64,000 nt of DNA from Symsagittifera roscoffensis (GCF_963678635.1 NC_087066.1:65323277-65387276); one strand, 5' to 3'. Shown: positions 28,045 through 40,092, numbered from the stretch's first letter. Numbers and translations: made by a program. The notes: generated by a model not told the origin, from the sequence alone.

Positions 28045-28602
28045 AGCAGGAGACTTGAGTTGTTCGAGACAGCATGCAAGGTGTTCGCCATACCAATGGA
28101 AATCAGACACGTGTGGAGCCGCTTGAGATTCTTTCCTTGGTTTTGCGCGACGTTAACATCCTGGTTATATGTAGCGACGAAGGATCACATGAGGAAACAT
28201 CAAAAGGAATATCGACAATTCCAGGCCGAGATAGGACCAGATGCCTTCAAAAGACCTCTGCTGACCCATCGAAACGCGATCACGACGGGGTGGAAAAGAG
28301 TGGGTAGAGTATCCAGAGACAACACCAGAGCGAGGGAGTCAATACTTGAGGAGGACCTGGCGAAGAATGTAAGCCTGAGTCTTCACAATTCCTTCTGTTT
28401 GAACCGGGAGTCGAAGGTGAAGAGCTTGCCAAATCAGGCGAAGAGATTGCAAGAGCAAAGGGAGTGGATTCGATCCTATGAACAGCTGAAGGCTTGTGAG
28501 GAGATTGTGATCAGCTCCGATGACGAAGAGGCACTATTGGAACAGATCACAGTGCCAAAAATATCTGGATTGGGTACCTCGAGGGCGAAGAACACAAGGT
28601 GA
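28045..28602 (+). CDS. Accessory protein, C-terminal segment with SUMO-interaction-like motif
   Basis: Same frame, ~185 codons to a TGA at 28600, the last codon of the accessory region. The N-terminal part (LFETACKVFAIPMEIRHVWS; RLRFFPWFCATLTSWLYVAT) is hydrophobic and helical; a basic, arginine-rich part follows. Near the end EEIVISSDDEEA has the hydrophobic core plus acidic flank of a SUMO-interaction motif (V/I-x-V/I-V/I or the reverse, followed by S/D/E). The whole frame from 24985 to 28602 is uninterrupted except for three stops. Confidence 0.6.
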   Translation, partial: SRRLELFETACKVFAIPMEIRHVWSRLRFFPWFCATLTSWLYVATKDHMRKHQKEYRQFQAEIGPDAFKRPLLTHRNAITTGWKRVGRVSRDNTRARESILEEDLAKNVSLSLHNSFCLNRESKVKSLPNQAKRLQEQREWIRSYEQLKACEEIVISSDDEEALLEQITVPKISGLGTSRAKNTR

Positions 28603-29041
28603 GCCGGTGGCTCAAAAGGAAAATTCTAGAGTCTTGAGTCTTGAGAGGGAGGGGGCTTGAGGATGAACTCGGATGAAATCTGGGATCACGAAAAAGAAAT
28701 TTTAACAAATAAGATATTGTTATTAATGTGCTAGATCTATTATATAAATCAAAATGCTGCATGACAATTTCCTGATTGAATAGGACAAAAGAAATTTTAA
28801 ATCACCAGCTTAAAAAGCGGGAATTCATAAGGTGCAGGGGTATGCATATTTTGATTGCTGTTTAGCGATAATGTGAAAATTTTATATGGTGGTAAATTTT
28901 GGAAGGTAGATAAACTTAAGTCTGCTGCAAACTTCTGTAAATGACCACTGGCACTGTATCTTGAGTAACACTCGGGTTTCTGGGGATTCACTGACAGACG
29001 GCAGCACGCGATGAGGACATCGATCTTGAGTGCAGGGAGTA
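28603..29041 (+). other. Giant element 3' untranslated region and polypurine tract
   Basis: 439 bp between the last accessory stop and the 3' LTR, AT-rich, no ORF of note. The final bases AGTGCAGGGAGTA just before the LTR at 29042 are purine-rich and fit a plus-strand primer. Confidence 0.65.
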
Positions 29042-29937
29042 TGTGCCAGTCGGTCATGTCTGGAAGTTTGACCTTGAGAGACACGAAAATACGTAATTTT
29101 GGAGTGGAATTTTAATTTTCAAAATTTCGAATGGAGCCTGTCATGCTCAGTTTTCTCGTACCAACTGAAAACAAAAAGTGAAAAATCAGAACGACCGAAT
29201 TAAAAATTGCAGGAAAGTACTCAATAAAAACAGCGGGAAATTGCTATTCGCAATTTCCAGATATAAAAAAGAACACGAGTAGAGCTGTCTTATCCCGAAA
29301 TAGGAGGAGAGACGATAAATAGAAGAAAGAGCGACTATTCGGAACGAACTAGAGTGAACCTTCAATGGAAAGGCGGACAGCTTGAGTGTCCCAATGGTTC
29401 ATACAAAAACTCAAATTCTAGAGCCAGAACTTACTTCTGTTACCAAAACTGACCAGTATCAAACTTATTTAGTTATATTACCTAATTCTTGAGTTGCTTA
29501 CCAATTTAATTACTCCCTGTACTCGAGTACATCAACATGTGAGTCCCTAATTTAGTTTTCTCGAGTGTGTTTTATGATTGTTATGTTGAGATAAGGCGAG
29601 TTTTAGGTTGATCCATCTGAAATGGATCAAAGTTCCACTGTCCAATAAAAAGTAACTTAACGGATTGTTCCGACCCTGTTTTTAACGGCGTTCGTGTATT
29701 TTGGGTATTTCGAGACATAAGTATGGGGACGTTCTTATTTTCTAGAGTGGGGGATATTTTGGTAGTAGCCTTTAAGCTGTAACAGGTTCTAGTCTCATGT
29801 CGCAAGCGAACCGAATTGGCTCCGACCGTTCTTGAGGTAGAAAAACACAAGATATAGTGTCCCTGACTCTTGAGCCAATGGTTATAGGGCCTATTTTTCT
29901 TAAGCCTCATATGTGATCGAAGTAGGCGACTGTTACA
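29042..29937 (+). repeat. Giant element 3' LTR
   Basis: 896 bp matching 8025-8912, with a 9-bp expansion near 29518 (CTGTACTCG) relative to the 5' copy and about 18 substitutions. Confidence 0.93.
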
Positions 29938-30476
29938 ATATTATGTCTTAAATTTACTTAATGCTAAAACAAAATGGAAGTTATAAATTAGAAAATTTGA
30001 TACACGCTCACAATTGAACATCAATTCAAAAATGAAACTATTTTGTAGTTTAAAGTTAGTTCTCAATTAATTTAGGAAGTTAACGGAACAGACTGGCACA
30101 TCAAACTTTTCAACCAAATAAATAAAAACATGTCACCACAGCCTAATTTACACTGGTTTAACAGTAAACTTTTTCAACTTCCAATAAAAGTAGTTGAATT
30201 ATTTGAAATTATGCATCTATCGCAACAAAAATCTGTCCACATATTTACTGAAGACTAGCTTAAGCAATTTGAAATTATTGAATAAGATACTTAGAGTAAA
30301 ATTATTTAACATTTCTCGAAGAATGGATAGATTCGACTGATATATTAAGTGATGAAATTCTCGATATTTTCGATCAAATCTCCGTCAAACTTGGTATTGT
30401 ATCTACACTCGCAACTCGAAAAAGTTAAAAAGAATCAGTAATCATAATAAAAAAATAATAAATAAATAAATAAACG
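29938..30476 (+). other. Region between giant element and provirus gag
   Basis: AT-rich, no gene recognised. A short segment around 30301-30425 could be coding debris of the provirus leader or gag start, but I cannot assign it. Confidence 0.4.
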
Positions 30477-30700
30477 TGGCTCACTTCAATCAAACCTAAG
30501 TCTGGCAAAATTTGGTGGCTTACCATCTGAACGTTGGACTGAATTTGTGTCTCAACTTCGAAGAGTAGTTGAAGTAGCAAATGTCGAAAATGCTCAAAGA
30601 AGCGGCTGCTTACAATTGCATTTGCAAAAAGATGCACTACAGTGATTTTGTCCTCTCCCAGCAGACCTGCAAACTCGCGGGGCCAAACTCCTTACAGTTT
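30477..30700 (+). pseudogene. Provirus gag remnant
   Basis: A short segment in one frame (FGGLPSERWTEFVSQL, then a helix to HLQKDALQ) resembles the beginning of a gypsy-type gag capsid (F-x-G-x3-W-x2-F). An in-frame TGA sits where tryptophan would be expected, then CPLPADLQTRG continues the same frame. Most of capsid and the zinc knuckle are not visible. Confidence 0.5.
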
Positions 30701-31230
30701 TGATCCAGAAAACAAAACTAAACACGCCACGCCACACAGAACCTAATAATATAAATAGGATAATTAGGTGCTATACAGAAAATCTAAGAAAACGTAAAAT
30801 TGACGCAGAAACTATAAAGAAACCGAGCAAAAAGCAAAAAAAGAAACACGATGACCACGCAATTACGGCAATAAGTCACTCTAAAAATGAATTCTGCGCA
30901 ATAATTATTCTAAAAGGCGATGTTTTATGTTTTGTACCAATCTGTTTTTCTGAAAAAATAAAACTTAAAGCACTAGTAGACACCGGAGCATTATTAGTGC
31001 TGTGCCTGATTTCTGTTAAAATTTCTTCCGACGAGTCAGTTTGTGCAAGGTGTCAAGCTAAAATAGAGTTTCACATAGGTCTGTATAAATTCTTTGAAAC
31101 ATTTATAGTGATGACAAAAATGAAAAGTGTTATCTTGGGAAACTCACTTTTTTGACGAATGATATTGAAATTGCATCGTCAAAAGGAATTCTACGCCTTC
31201 CTGATTTTACGTTACAGTTGAATAGTATAC
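30700..31230 (+). pseudogene. Provirus protease remnant
   Basis: A 151-residue frame, basic at first (lysine-rich ~50-60), then with a retropepsin start ALVDTGA near residue 91 and the later ILGNSLF, close to the ILGxDF consensus. The frame shifts near 31145, after which the protein sense continues for ~25 residues in another frame. It is too short and broken to be active. Confidence 0.7.
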
Positions 31231-32253
31231 ATGTCAATGATAAGTACAAAACGCGAATAAACCCAAAAACAATTTTTTCTTGCTCAACGCCGCAAAATAC
31301 ACCATCAATCCTAAAAAACAAGAAATAATTGAATGTTTCATAGACAAAAAAATTGACAAAATTCGGGATGTACACGGACTTGTACACCCTTATCCGCGCT
31401 TTGAACAAAAAACAGGCATATGTGTAATGTTGTCAATTACAAATTTTGATGAACAGAAAAAAGTACTTTTGTTTATCCTAAACCCCTTGATACACCACTT
31501 ACGATCCCTCAAAACACCCAAATTGCAACATTCAGTTTGATTTCCCCCCGTCAATCTCAGTCTTTGATTCACTTGATCCAAAAACGATTTTACTCGCAAA
31601 AATTTTGCTAAAAGAAAACTTTCTCTAAATAAACCAACATGTGTCAAACCCCGATTTTGAAGGTCCCTTCCAACCCACAAAACCGGGACCTGACTTCACA
31701 AAAATTTGGTTTTCTACGACCAATACGCCTGCAATCCCTCCTCCCAATATGACAAAAATCCAAAGATCAATTTTCGATCATTTAAAACATTTTAAGGAAC
31801 TTGAAAATAATCGCCCAAAATAAAACATTGCCGATCGCGAATGGTTTCTTTATCAGTTTCCTTGTAAAAATTCCCAAGTTACAAACTCCGCCAAGAGCTT
31901 GAAGAACTACTAATCGCAAACAGTGACCTTTTTGCACGACACCGTTTTGGTGTAGGATATAACACTGAATAAAAAGATAAACTTACTCCTGAGCATCCGT
32001 GCCCAGTCTATTCACAGAGCCCTCCTACACATATCCATATAAGAAATAAATTGCAAATTGAATTGGCATTGATGCAAGCCTATCCCCTTTTAACGACTTT
32101 ATCAAATTCCCGTTGTAGCAGCCCAATTTTGTTCAGCGTAAAAAAAGTGGCAACCTTAGACGTATTAACCATCTACATAGTCACGACTACAATAATTCGA
32201 ATTTTCCGGTTTCAAACCTCTCTGATGCCGTAAATCATTTCGCAGGCAAAAAA
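31231..32253 (+). pseudogene. Decayed pol region before the RT palm
   Basis: About 1 kb of pol-like sequence with frequent stops and shifts. Recognisable pieces are FEGPFQPTKPGPDF near 31650, a segment DLFARHRFGVGYNTE near 31928-31972 (the connection before RT), and a possible VVATPLVKKVA-like fingers strand around 32110-32160. No usable frame remains. Confidence 0.55.
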
Positions 32254-32922
32254 TTGTTTAGCAAAATAGATTTTTCACAAGCGTACCATTGCGTCCAAAT
32301 GGCCGACGACCTCTCGGTCCAGTTACTTGCACTTAATTTTGCTTCGAGAATCTATGCGTACAAATGTTTGGCCCAGGGCTTAAGTAAGACTGTCACAGGC
32401 TTTAGCTCGTTTATCAGCGCATATCTGGATCCTTCCATAGCCGCCGACATCTGTACACAGTACATGGACGATATAGGGCTTGCGACGAATATCCTTTCCG
32501 ACCTTACTATGAGCCTAGATACAATTTTCCAATGCATTCGTCGTTCAGGATTAAAACCATCACCTTCAAAATGTCAATTTGGTGTACCAGAAACAAAACG
32601 TTTGGGAAATCTGATATCCTCAAATGGGATTACCCCTGAAAAAAATACAAAATTCTTGGCTAAAGTAAAAATGCCAAAAAAAATCATACAGATCAAATCA
32701 ATCTTAGGATTTTATCAGTTTTTCCGAAATTTCATCCCAAATTTGAATGAAAAATTATTGCCATTTCATCGTTTTCTTAAGAAAGACACAGAAATAGTGA
32801 CTGATAACACACATAACAAAGCTCTACAAACCGTAATTAACGATCTTATCAAAGCAACCGAAGTTACAGTTCGGCCAGCAAAACCTGACTTGCAAAATGT
32901 GATTCTCACTGATGCAAGTTAA
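32254..32922 (+). pseudogene. Provirus reverse transcriptase (palm and thumb)
   Basis: An unusually clean 222-codon stretch of a Ty3/gypsy RT: KIDFSQAYHCVQM, then the palm YMDD box at 32461-32472 and KPSPSKCQF. The thumb motif follows with SILGFYQFFRNFIPN. The RNase H start VILTDAS lies at its end. The frame stops at a TAA at 32920 directly after that motif. It lacks the fingers domain in frame and so cannot be functional alone. Confidence 0.88.
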
Positions 32923-33120
32923 CACCAAGATGGTTTTGTTTAATGATAGAAGATTATTCGGAATCCACCCACAACCCTAAATCGGAAACAAAACATGCGC
33001 GCCAGTTTCATTTGGCTCGAAACTGTTCAACACAGCAAAACTAAGTTTCTCGACTTACTGTAAAGTGTTTCTCGCCGTATATTTTGCTTTAGACCACTTC
33101 TCACAATACATCTGGGGTGC
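32923..33120 (+). pseudogene. RNase H remnant, left copy, truncated by deletion
   Basis: Carries PVSFGSKLFNTAKLSFSTYC and FLAVYFALDHF of RNase H, then jumps at 33119-33124 directly into sequence that in the right copy lies 2.1 kb further on (39946). The junction shows an A-rich microhomology (GAAAAA). RNase H end, integrase and pol C-terminus are therefore missing from the left copy. Confidence 0.85.
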
Positions 33121-35199
33121 AGAACTTTCGTTCATGACCCGGACGCCACAGACGCTGAAATGACTCAACCGGCGGTGGAACCAGTTCAATCACAACAGCG
33201 TCAGAGACATCAGGATTTTTATGATGACACCTTTGTTGTGGAAGGCCACGGACCAGGATTTTCGTCCCAGCAACAAGGTTCAACATCTGACGTGATCGAT
33301 GTTTAAATGGATTTTACGCCATTCGAACTCCTACTAGAAATTATCCGCGCCCAACCAGTGCTTCCCAGCAGCGCAGAAATCCAGGATCTAGTAGAAGAAT
33401 TACATTCGACTCTACAGCCAATCGTCTTTTTTCGCAAGCAATGAGACATGCACTAGCTGAAGCAGCCAGGACCAACTTCACAGAAATATTCAAAGGAACG
33501 CGGGAAACATAGTAAACCAACAACAGCAATCTCTTTATGGTCTACGCAATCGCCCTCAGTTTCAAACAGAAACCGATCTCCGAGGAAACACGAACATCTG
33601 AGTTAGACCGACACCGTACCGTGATGCCGCTCAATCTGGAACGGAAACACCTAAAAAATTTTCATGGAAACCTCCATGGCGCTTATTACAGTTTGATGAT
33701 CATGATGATTTGATTTTTTACTTCGATTTTTCTCGTCGGCACCTTGTTAATCCGAGAACACAAAGTTTTGATTCTTATTTTGCATATTCTTATTCTTATT
33801 CTTAATCGTTAAAACTTACCCCTGTAAGGCAACATCGATCTTTACCAGCAAAGACCAACCGAAGATGAGCACAATTCCCTGGAATGACAACAGTTTCTCC
33901 TGGATTCTAAAAAGTGTAACTGGGACGAGGTCAATCAATGGGGAAACGAAAAACCAAGAAAAATATGAATAGTTGCACCACAGAATCTAGCCGCAGTAAA
34001 TCCGTTTGCTCAGTTAAACCATCGAACAGAATTTAAAAAGATTTTGGCGGTTGCCTAAGTCCTCTGTAAGGGGACAGCGTTATTAATTTAGTGCTCCGAG
34101 CTAACTCGAGGGGCAGATAATTAAATCCTTTTTAGGCCAGAGCAAAGGGATCTTTTATCACGCGTCTGAACGGCATGTCCAATTTAAAAATCTCTTTTTT
34201 GAAGCTAACTGTTCTGTATAATTTGTTTTTTTTCCGCGACCGACAGTATCAAATTCAACACATTTCGCTAAATTCCGTTTTGAATTTAATTTGGCGGCAA
34301 CTCTACTAACACGAGCCCGAAATTTGAGCCCATTTTTTGCCTTATACGGGTTATTACCGTCAATAGATGTAATATGTCCAAGATGAGCCATTTCAGTAGC
34401 ACCCATTGCAGCTAGATTTTTCCGACTAAAAAATTTGATACTATACAAGCGTTTAATAATAATCCCATTGTGACGATCCATTCTTGACAACTTTAAACTG
34501 AAAATCACACCTAAAACTTTTAGTTTTGTACGTGTGCAACTTCTCAAGAAAAAAATCTGTTTATATTACCGTAAAATTCAAAATATAAAGTTTAAGTTTG
34601 TCAAAAAACAGTTCCTAACACTCAACAGTTCAGTCAAGGCAGTCTTGATTACTGAAAAACCTTAACCAAAGTTTTTTTGCTTCTTTTTTTCTCTTGTTTC
34701 GTCGCTAACTTCTTTTAATGTAACAGTAAAGCAGGATCAGTACTGGCACAAGACATAGAAACATCAGTATACTGAAATTGTTCAATACTCTTGAATATTC
34801 AGTATCTTAACACATATCGGCAACTTCTTTGGCCCAGACTCTCAAATTGTTGACAACATAACCAGTTCAATTAGTACAACACTTGATTAAAAAATGTCTG
34901 AAGATTTTTTAAACACACATTTTTTGTTTAGAAAAACTCGTTAAAACTTGAAAATTGGAACATGCCACTTGAATTTGAACATTTAAATATGAACAGAAAA
35001 GATGTTTTGTGTTCTTCAATGTGTTAAGTTATCAAGTCTATCACGTAAAACCTACAAACATTAAAAACACACAAGCACAATTTTTTTGTTACAGTGGTGT
35101 CACCATGTACATGTAATTTACATCTTATTCGTGATCCACACATTTCTACATGTACAAAAAACATCTGCAAGAGAATCTGATGTTCAATCGATACAAAAT
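33121..35199 (+). other. pol-env intergenic region, left copy
   Basis: Homologous to 39946-41640 of the right copy, with ~400 bp (about 34083-34486) found only here. It contains a short acidic coding tail shared with 39945-40090 and otherwise degraded sequence with many stops. A 129-codon minus-strand frame at 34158-34547 has no family I can support. Confidence 0.6.
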
Positions 35200-37473
35200 G
35201 ACAAGGAAATGATGCCAAATGGCATCCTATTCAACGAGTAAACGAAGATACTTGTAGCTGAAAAGTTTATTAACGCAGAATTTTTTGTTCCTTTCCCGAA
35301 ATACAACCTGACGATTCTTGACGACTATACTATCCTGTCGAAGAAACTCAGCAGCTACTGGACTCAGCCATCTGTACTTTGCAATTGGGTTTTCTCGACC
35401 GGTTTCAACTCGAACGATGGCTTCTTCAACGTGGATTGGTTATTGAACCAAGTGAAGCAAGAAAAGAACAAGGCGAAACTCGAAGTCGAACAACTGCACG
35501 ATGGCTTCTTCAACGTGGATTGGTTATTGAACCAAGTGAAGCAAGAAAAGAACAAAGCGAAACTCGAAGTCGAACAACTGCACGCGGAAACGAAAGAATG
35601 TCTGAACCCGGACCAGCTGCCACAAAACAGACAACGCAGAGGAATACCAATTGCTGCACTTGGAGTTGCTTCTATTGGCCTGTTTAGAGGCGGAATTCTT
35701 GTTGGAAACTCAGAAAGTGGCTAACTCAGAATTTTCGGATCTTGTCAGAAAGAAGCAAAAGAAAACGCAGAAAAACATAATGCGGCTAGCTGATTTTTCC
35801 GAGGCAGTCGCACCGATATACATCGTCTGAGATCCAATTCGAGCGAAAACTTTTTTCTTGTCAGTAAAGAACTCGCCGAACTGAAGAAAGTTCAAGATGA
35901 AATGATTTCAATACAGAACCACAACTGGAAATTTATAGACGAACAACTGGACACGTTTGCAAACAACATCCACAATCTTCGCAACTGTGACCAGCTACTG
36001 ATTTCCAGACAGCAAATCAACTTCAATTACAATTCATTTTCATCCTTGCGTACGCAAATATCAAAACATAGAGAGCAGTTTTGTATGCATTTCGGATGAA
36101 AATTTTGAAGAGACACCTTCCGATGTGCTTAGTTCCGAATGATGGCCTGAAGAATATTTTAGGGGTGGTAGCAGACGAGCAAGTAAAGTCTGCTGACCGA
36201 CTTTTTCTTGCTATTCCGATAAGCGAAAGCCTTAGCTATTATGAAACGGATACAAAAACCATCAAGGAAGGCCTACTAATGACGCTTTCAATACCTCTTG
36301 CGAGCAGACAGAAAGCTTTTACGGTGTATAAAGAACATGCAATTCCATTGCCTCAGCCGGAACCAGAGTCCGCTCTCAAATGGAAAATTGAAGCGGAATA
36401 CCTAGCAGTATCGGAGGATCAGATGAAAACTGCAGCTATTAGCCAAGGACAACTAGAGAAGTGTATAGGATCCAGCAAATACCAAATATGTCATCGGAAT
36501 ATGGCAACAGAAATAGGAAATTCTTCGTGTTGGCAAACTTTTTCTTCAAAGGCGCTTTGGATACGTTGAAGGTTTGCGACACCAAAAAAATGTTCCTTCC
36601 GATGAAAGAACAAGCCAAAAGTTTGGGATTTGGTGTAAGGCTGATTACCTCAGCACACGATGGATACAGCCTGATGGAAACGAGTACATTGTCCTCGTCC
36701 GATTCTACAATGCGAATGTTCAATGGCTGTAGAATTCGCCTTATTTCGCTGGAATGCGGCAGACAGATCATGGGACCGAACATCAATGTACGAAGTGACC
36801 TGAGCAGTTGTGAGCATATTCCTGCGGTGTGAACGTTGAATTTCCTGACTCTTTGGCTCACTTGATTGGTACACTGCCCTCGGTGGAGGAAATGCCGACT
36901 TACAACCAACAATTGGATGCGAGCATGGATATGCTTAGGAATGTAAGAGAAAAACTCACAAGAATAGCCACAACCGCAAATATCGAAGCCTTAGAAGATA
37001 TAGCGAAACGAAAAGCAACAGAGATGAGAACTTCGAAACCGAGCTTAGCGAGACACTTTGATAACCTGGACATACTGAAACAATCGATTATAATTAGGCT
37101 GATTTCGTTTTTACTTTTGCTTCATATCTTGTTTTTCTGGGTGTATTATAAATACAGTGGAGTGAGACAACTTGTACCACAGTTTTTGAAACGAGAAGAC
37201 CAGAAAACTAAGATACCGATGAAGCCAGTTATGTCTGTGGACACGATGGGACACACAAACTTGACAGTGGACACAGGAAAGCACAGCGACGATAAGAAAA
37301 TAGTGTTTGACGAAGTAACACTACGTAATATCCTGGCTACAGCAAAGAATGAAGAAAAAAGATTCAGAGGGAAGATGACACCAGCAGTGTCAAGGTTGCA
37401 ATCACTTGCTAGTGTACATACCTTGAACACTTGTCAAACAAACATAGCACAATATAGCGAACAAAACGTTTAA
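35200..37473 (+). pseudogene. Provirus envelope glycoprotein, left copy (broken)
   Basis: Reading in shifting frames shows an animal-retroelement fusion glycoprotein. There is a surface part and a tandem 84-bp (28-codon) duplication at 35416-35583. A furin-type cleavage site (RQRR before G, ~35626-35641) follows, then a glycine/alanine-rich fusion peptide, a heptad-repeat helix (~35870-36060), a large ectodomain with several cysteines, and a transmembrane segment at about 37096-37150 with a basic cytoplasmic tail to the TAA at 37471. Cysteine pattern and layout are compatible with class I fusion proteins. Stops near 35239, 35721, 35790 and 36099 and frameshifts near 36090, 36520 and 36830 make it inactive. 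Confidence 0.75.
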
Positions 37474-37667
37474 AGAAGACTAGGTGTAAGCAACGGGTAC
37501 TTGGACAGCCGGGGCTGTGCTAGTCCGTGCACCTTGAACATTCAGAACACTTTGAAACAAACATAATTGAATAAAACTACATCGAAAATGACAAACCCCT
37601 AAAATCGATCTATGTCAAAAATAGAAGAAACTAAATTAATAAGACACACTCCGAGCAAAAATGTATG
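37474..37667 (+). other. Provirus 3' tail, left copy
   Basis: Post-env sequence matching 42351-42545 of the right copy. It ends at the duplication joint (CTAAATCGG), where the right copy starts again at RNase H instead of continuing to the 3' LTR. Confidence 0.75.
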
Positions 37668-38476
37668 CTAAATCGGAAAAAATACATGCGCACCAGTTTC
37701 GTTTGGCTCGAAACTGTTCAACACAGCAAAACTAAATTTCTCGACTTACTGTAAAAAGTTTCTCGCCGTATATTTTGCTTTAGACCACTTCTCACAATAC
37801 ATCTGGAGTGCAGAAAAACATAATTATAACGACAGATAATCGAAGTTTAACGCGCTCCTTCCAAACAAAAACGGTTCACCCCAGCCTTTGGAATTTTATT
37901 GATCAAGTACTAGCGTTTAATATCGTTGTGGGACATATCCCAGGAAAGGCCAATTCAGCCGCGGATTTTCTGCCTCGAATGGAAACTGACCCATCACAGA
38001 AAAAAGAATTGAAGCTCTCCGACAACATTCCCACTAAAGAAATTGAAGTATCGATGAAAGCAAATACACCAGACGTCTCGATGCAAAAACTTTTCCCAGA
38101 TGAACAGTCCAGCCAATTGCCAACATTGTCTAGTAATCTAGTTGAACCTCTCAAGCAAAGTGGTCACTTGGATCAATTTTTGCCTGAAATCTTGAAGATC
38201 CAAACAACAGACTGTGATGCCATAACTGACCACCTGTATAAATTGACCAACAACGGTATAATCAGTTCAGTGAAAATGCAGAACCGGTTTGACGCAGCAT
38301 TGGACATTTTCGCTACTAATCCATTGGGTTTGAAACGCGAGCATCAGTCAGATGATACTTTAAAGATAGTATTACAATGGTTGCAAAGGACACCTCCAGG
38401 GGTCCCTAAGTTTGCTACGTTCGAGGTGAAGAAGTATGCAAAACAACTTCCCCGGCTGAAATTGAGAATGGCGTAA
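37668..38476 (+). pseudogene. RNase H end and integrase N-terminal region, right copy
   Basis: Repeats the RNase H piece of 32977-33118 and continues as a 222-codon open frame from 37808. It has IIITTDNRSLTRSF and FNIVVGHIPGKANSAADFLPRM (the RNase H C-terminal aspartate/histidine region), then a connector of ~130 residues and PGVPKFATFEVKKY. The frame stops at a TAA at 38474, a little before the integrase zinc finger. Confidence 0.82.
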
Positions 38477-39567
38477 TATACCGACAATTCTTCTCAGACT
38501 CAGGACAAGTACAGTATAAACAGTACTGTCTGTCTTGCCAAGAAGCTTCGGAAGGAAGTTGTTTATCGACTTCACAACTCTACAACTGGAGGACACATCG
38601 GAATCGAGAGAACAGCACACGAGTTCCGCAAACGATCTAACTTTCCGGGCTTTACAGAATTCCTCCTACTTACATTCGACATGTTTACAAATGAAAAGAT
38701 TGCCTCAATCGCAGTTGACTCCGCTACTTCAGGAGGTGTCGAGTCTAAAATCATTCCCTGGGGACATGTTACCGATTGGCATAATGGGACCGTTACACGG
38801 ATCGACCTACACATATGTCCTAAGCGCAATCGACGTTTTCTCAAAATACTTCTTCGCCGCACCGATTCGAGACGGAAACGCAAAAACAGTTGCTACACAG
38901 CTTGTACAAATTTTTTTTAAGCAAAATTAGTTGCCGGAAGCAGTTCTAGCTGACTTAGGATCGAACTTCACCGCGGAATTATGACATAAATTAACCAAAA
39001 CATTACAAATTGAATTAAAACATAAAATACTCAAACACCCTCAAACAGTAGGCTTAATTGAACGTTCACACGGAGCCCTAAAACGTATTCTTAAGTTAAA
39101 CACGACCGAACAGTGGTCTGATTGGTATAAAAATCTTTATACTTCGAATTACTCATCTATTGGATGCACACCGTCGCTGTTATTTCACGGTAGAGAGCCG
39201 ATCGAACAATTAGACTTATGTTTCAAAAATCAAAATTTAAAAAGACTAGAACCAACTTTTGACTATAATAGGGAATTACAAGATGCATTATGAATTACAA
39301 GATGCATTACAAGATGAATTAAACGACGCAGTTCGAACAACAGTTGCGCAAAATAAAAAGAATATAATTCAAAGTTATCATATGTACAGAAGTTATTTTG
39401 ATAAAAAAGCAAACGCTGAAACGCTCTTATTGCATTCCTATTGTTTATTATTTAATCCAAAAATCACAGATCAATCAGCATTTGCTGCGAAATCAGTTCA
39501 ACTATGGTTACCTTTATACCGCATTGAGAAAACATATACAACATCTAGTTATTCAATCCGTAAGTAG
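38477..39567 (+). pseudogene. Provirus integrase, right copy
   Basis: Zinc-finger histidines are visible in HNSTTGGHIGIERTAHEF, in the frame of 38535. The core follows in another frame with YVLSAIDVFSKYFFAAPI; the position of the first catalytic aspartate before IMGPL reads G. ADLGSNF (second Asp) and GLIERSHGALKR (Glu) follow after a stop at 38928. The C-terminal part to 39565 is partly open. It is therefore catalytically dead. Confidence 0.8.
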
Positions 39568-39587
39568 GTACGAATTACACACAAGTA

Positions 39588-40092
39588 ATGCACAGAATTC
39601 GACTAGAACCCATAGTTCCTCGGTTCACAAAGGAGATATATCCCCTATTTCCGAAACAAAACTTCACAGTTGAACCCAGTCTTGGTAAATATCGAAGCGA
39701 ACCCGTCCTTTTTGATTCACAGCTGCCAAATTCTAGTCAGATTGTGCTGGATATCACATTGGAGGAGAAACCCGAAGAGGACCTGTCACTCATAGACAAC
39801 TCTTGGAGTCTAGGAGGACCATTGGCACCGCCAGCAGCGATACCCAGGTCCCCCTCCGGATCCACTTCCAATCAGAAATCGTGAACCCAGGATTGTAAAC
39901 TTGCCTGATCCTAGTGAATTCTCATTGAATATGGAAATGGAAAAAACTTTCGTTCATGACCCGGACGCCACAGACGCTGAAATGACTCAACCGGAGGTGG
40001 AACCAGTTCAATCACAACAGCGTCAGAGACATCAGGATCCTTATGATGACACCATTGTTGTGGAAGGCCACGGACCAGGAACTTCGTCCTAG
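39588..40092 (+). pseudogene. pol C-terminal tail, right copy
   Basis: Two overlapping short frames (39588-39884 and 39901-40092) encode an acidic, proline-rich tail after integrase (RLEPIVPRF, EEKPEEDLSLID, PEVEPVQSQQRQRH). From 39946 it is shared with the left copy at 33121. It has no known domain. Confidence 0.55.

Larger units (their letters stand above)
8025..29937 (+). mobile_element. Giant (21.9 kb) Ty3/gypsy retrotransposon
   Basis: Bounded by two direct ~890-bp LTRs that start TGTGCCAG and end CTGTTACA. I count about 18 substitutions and two short indels between them, i.e. about 2% divergence. Order: leader with minisatellite, gag, protease, RT, RNase H, integrase (D,D35E), GPY/F-like C-terminus, acidic linker, macro domain, then ~9 kb of accessory coding sequence with coiled coil, SGNH hydrolase and unknown domains. 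RT-RH-INT order and motifs place it in Ty3/gypsy (Metaviridae). This copy is broken: stops at 14747, 15839, 19033, 22722, 25726, 26389 and 28042, several frameshifts, a gag deletion and an inverted duplication. The interior is visibly richer in G and C than the flanks. No clean 4-5 bp target duplication is seen, only ATA next to both ends. Confidence 0.93.

Noticed and set aside
22907-28602. Envelope gene of the giant element
   Set aside because: There is no signal peptide, cleavage site, fusion peptide or C-terminal anchor in the accessory region.
34158-34547. 129-codon minus-strand ORF, with a start faintly like a LINE reverse transcriptase thumb
   Set aside because: The similarity is limited to a few residues and part of the frame is shared provirus sequence; not supportable without a search.
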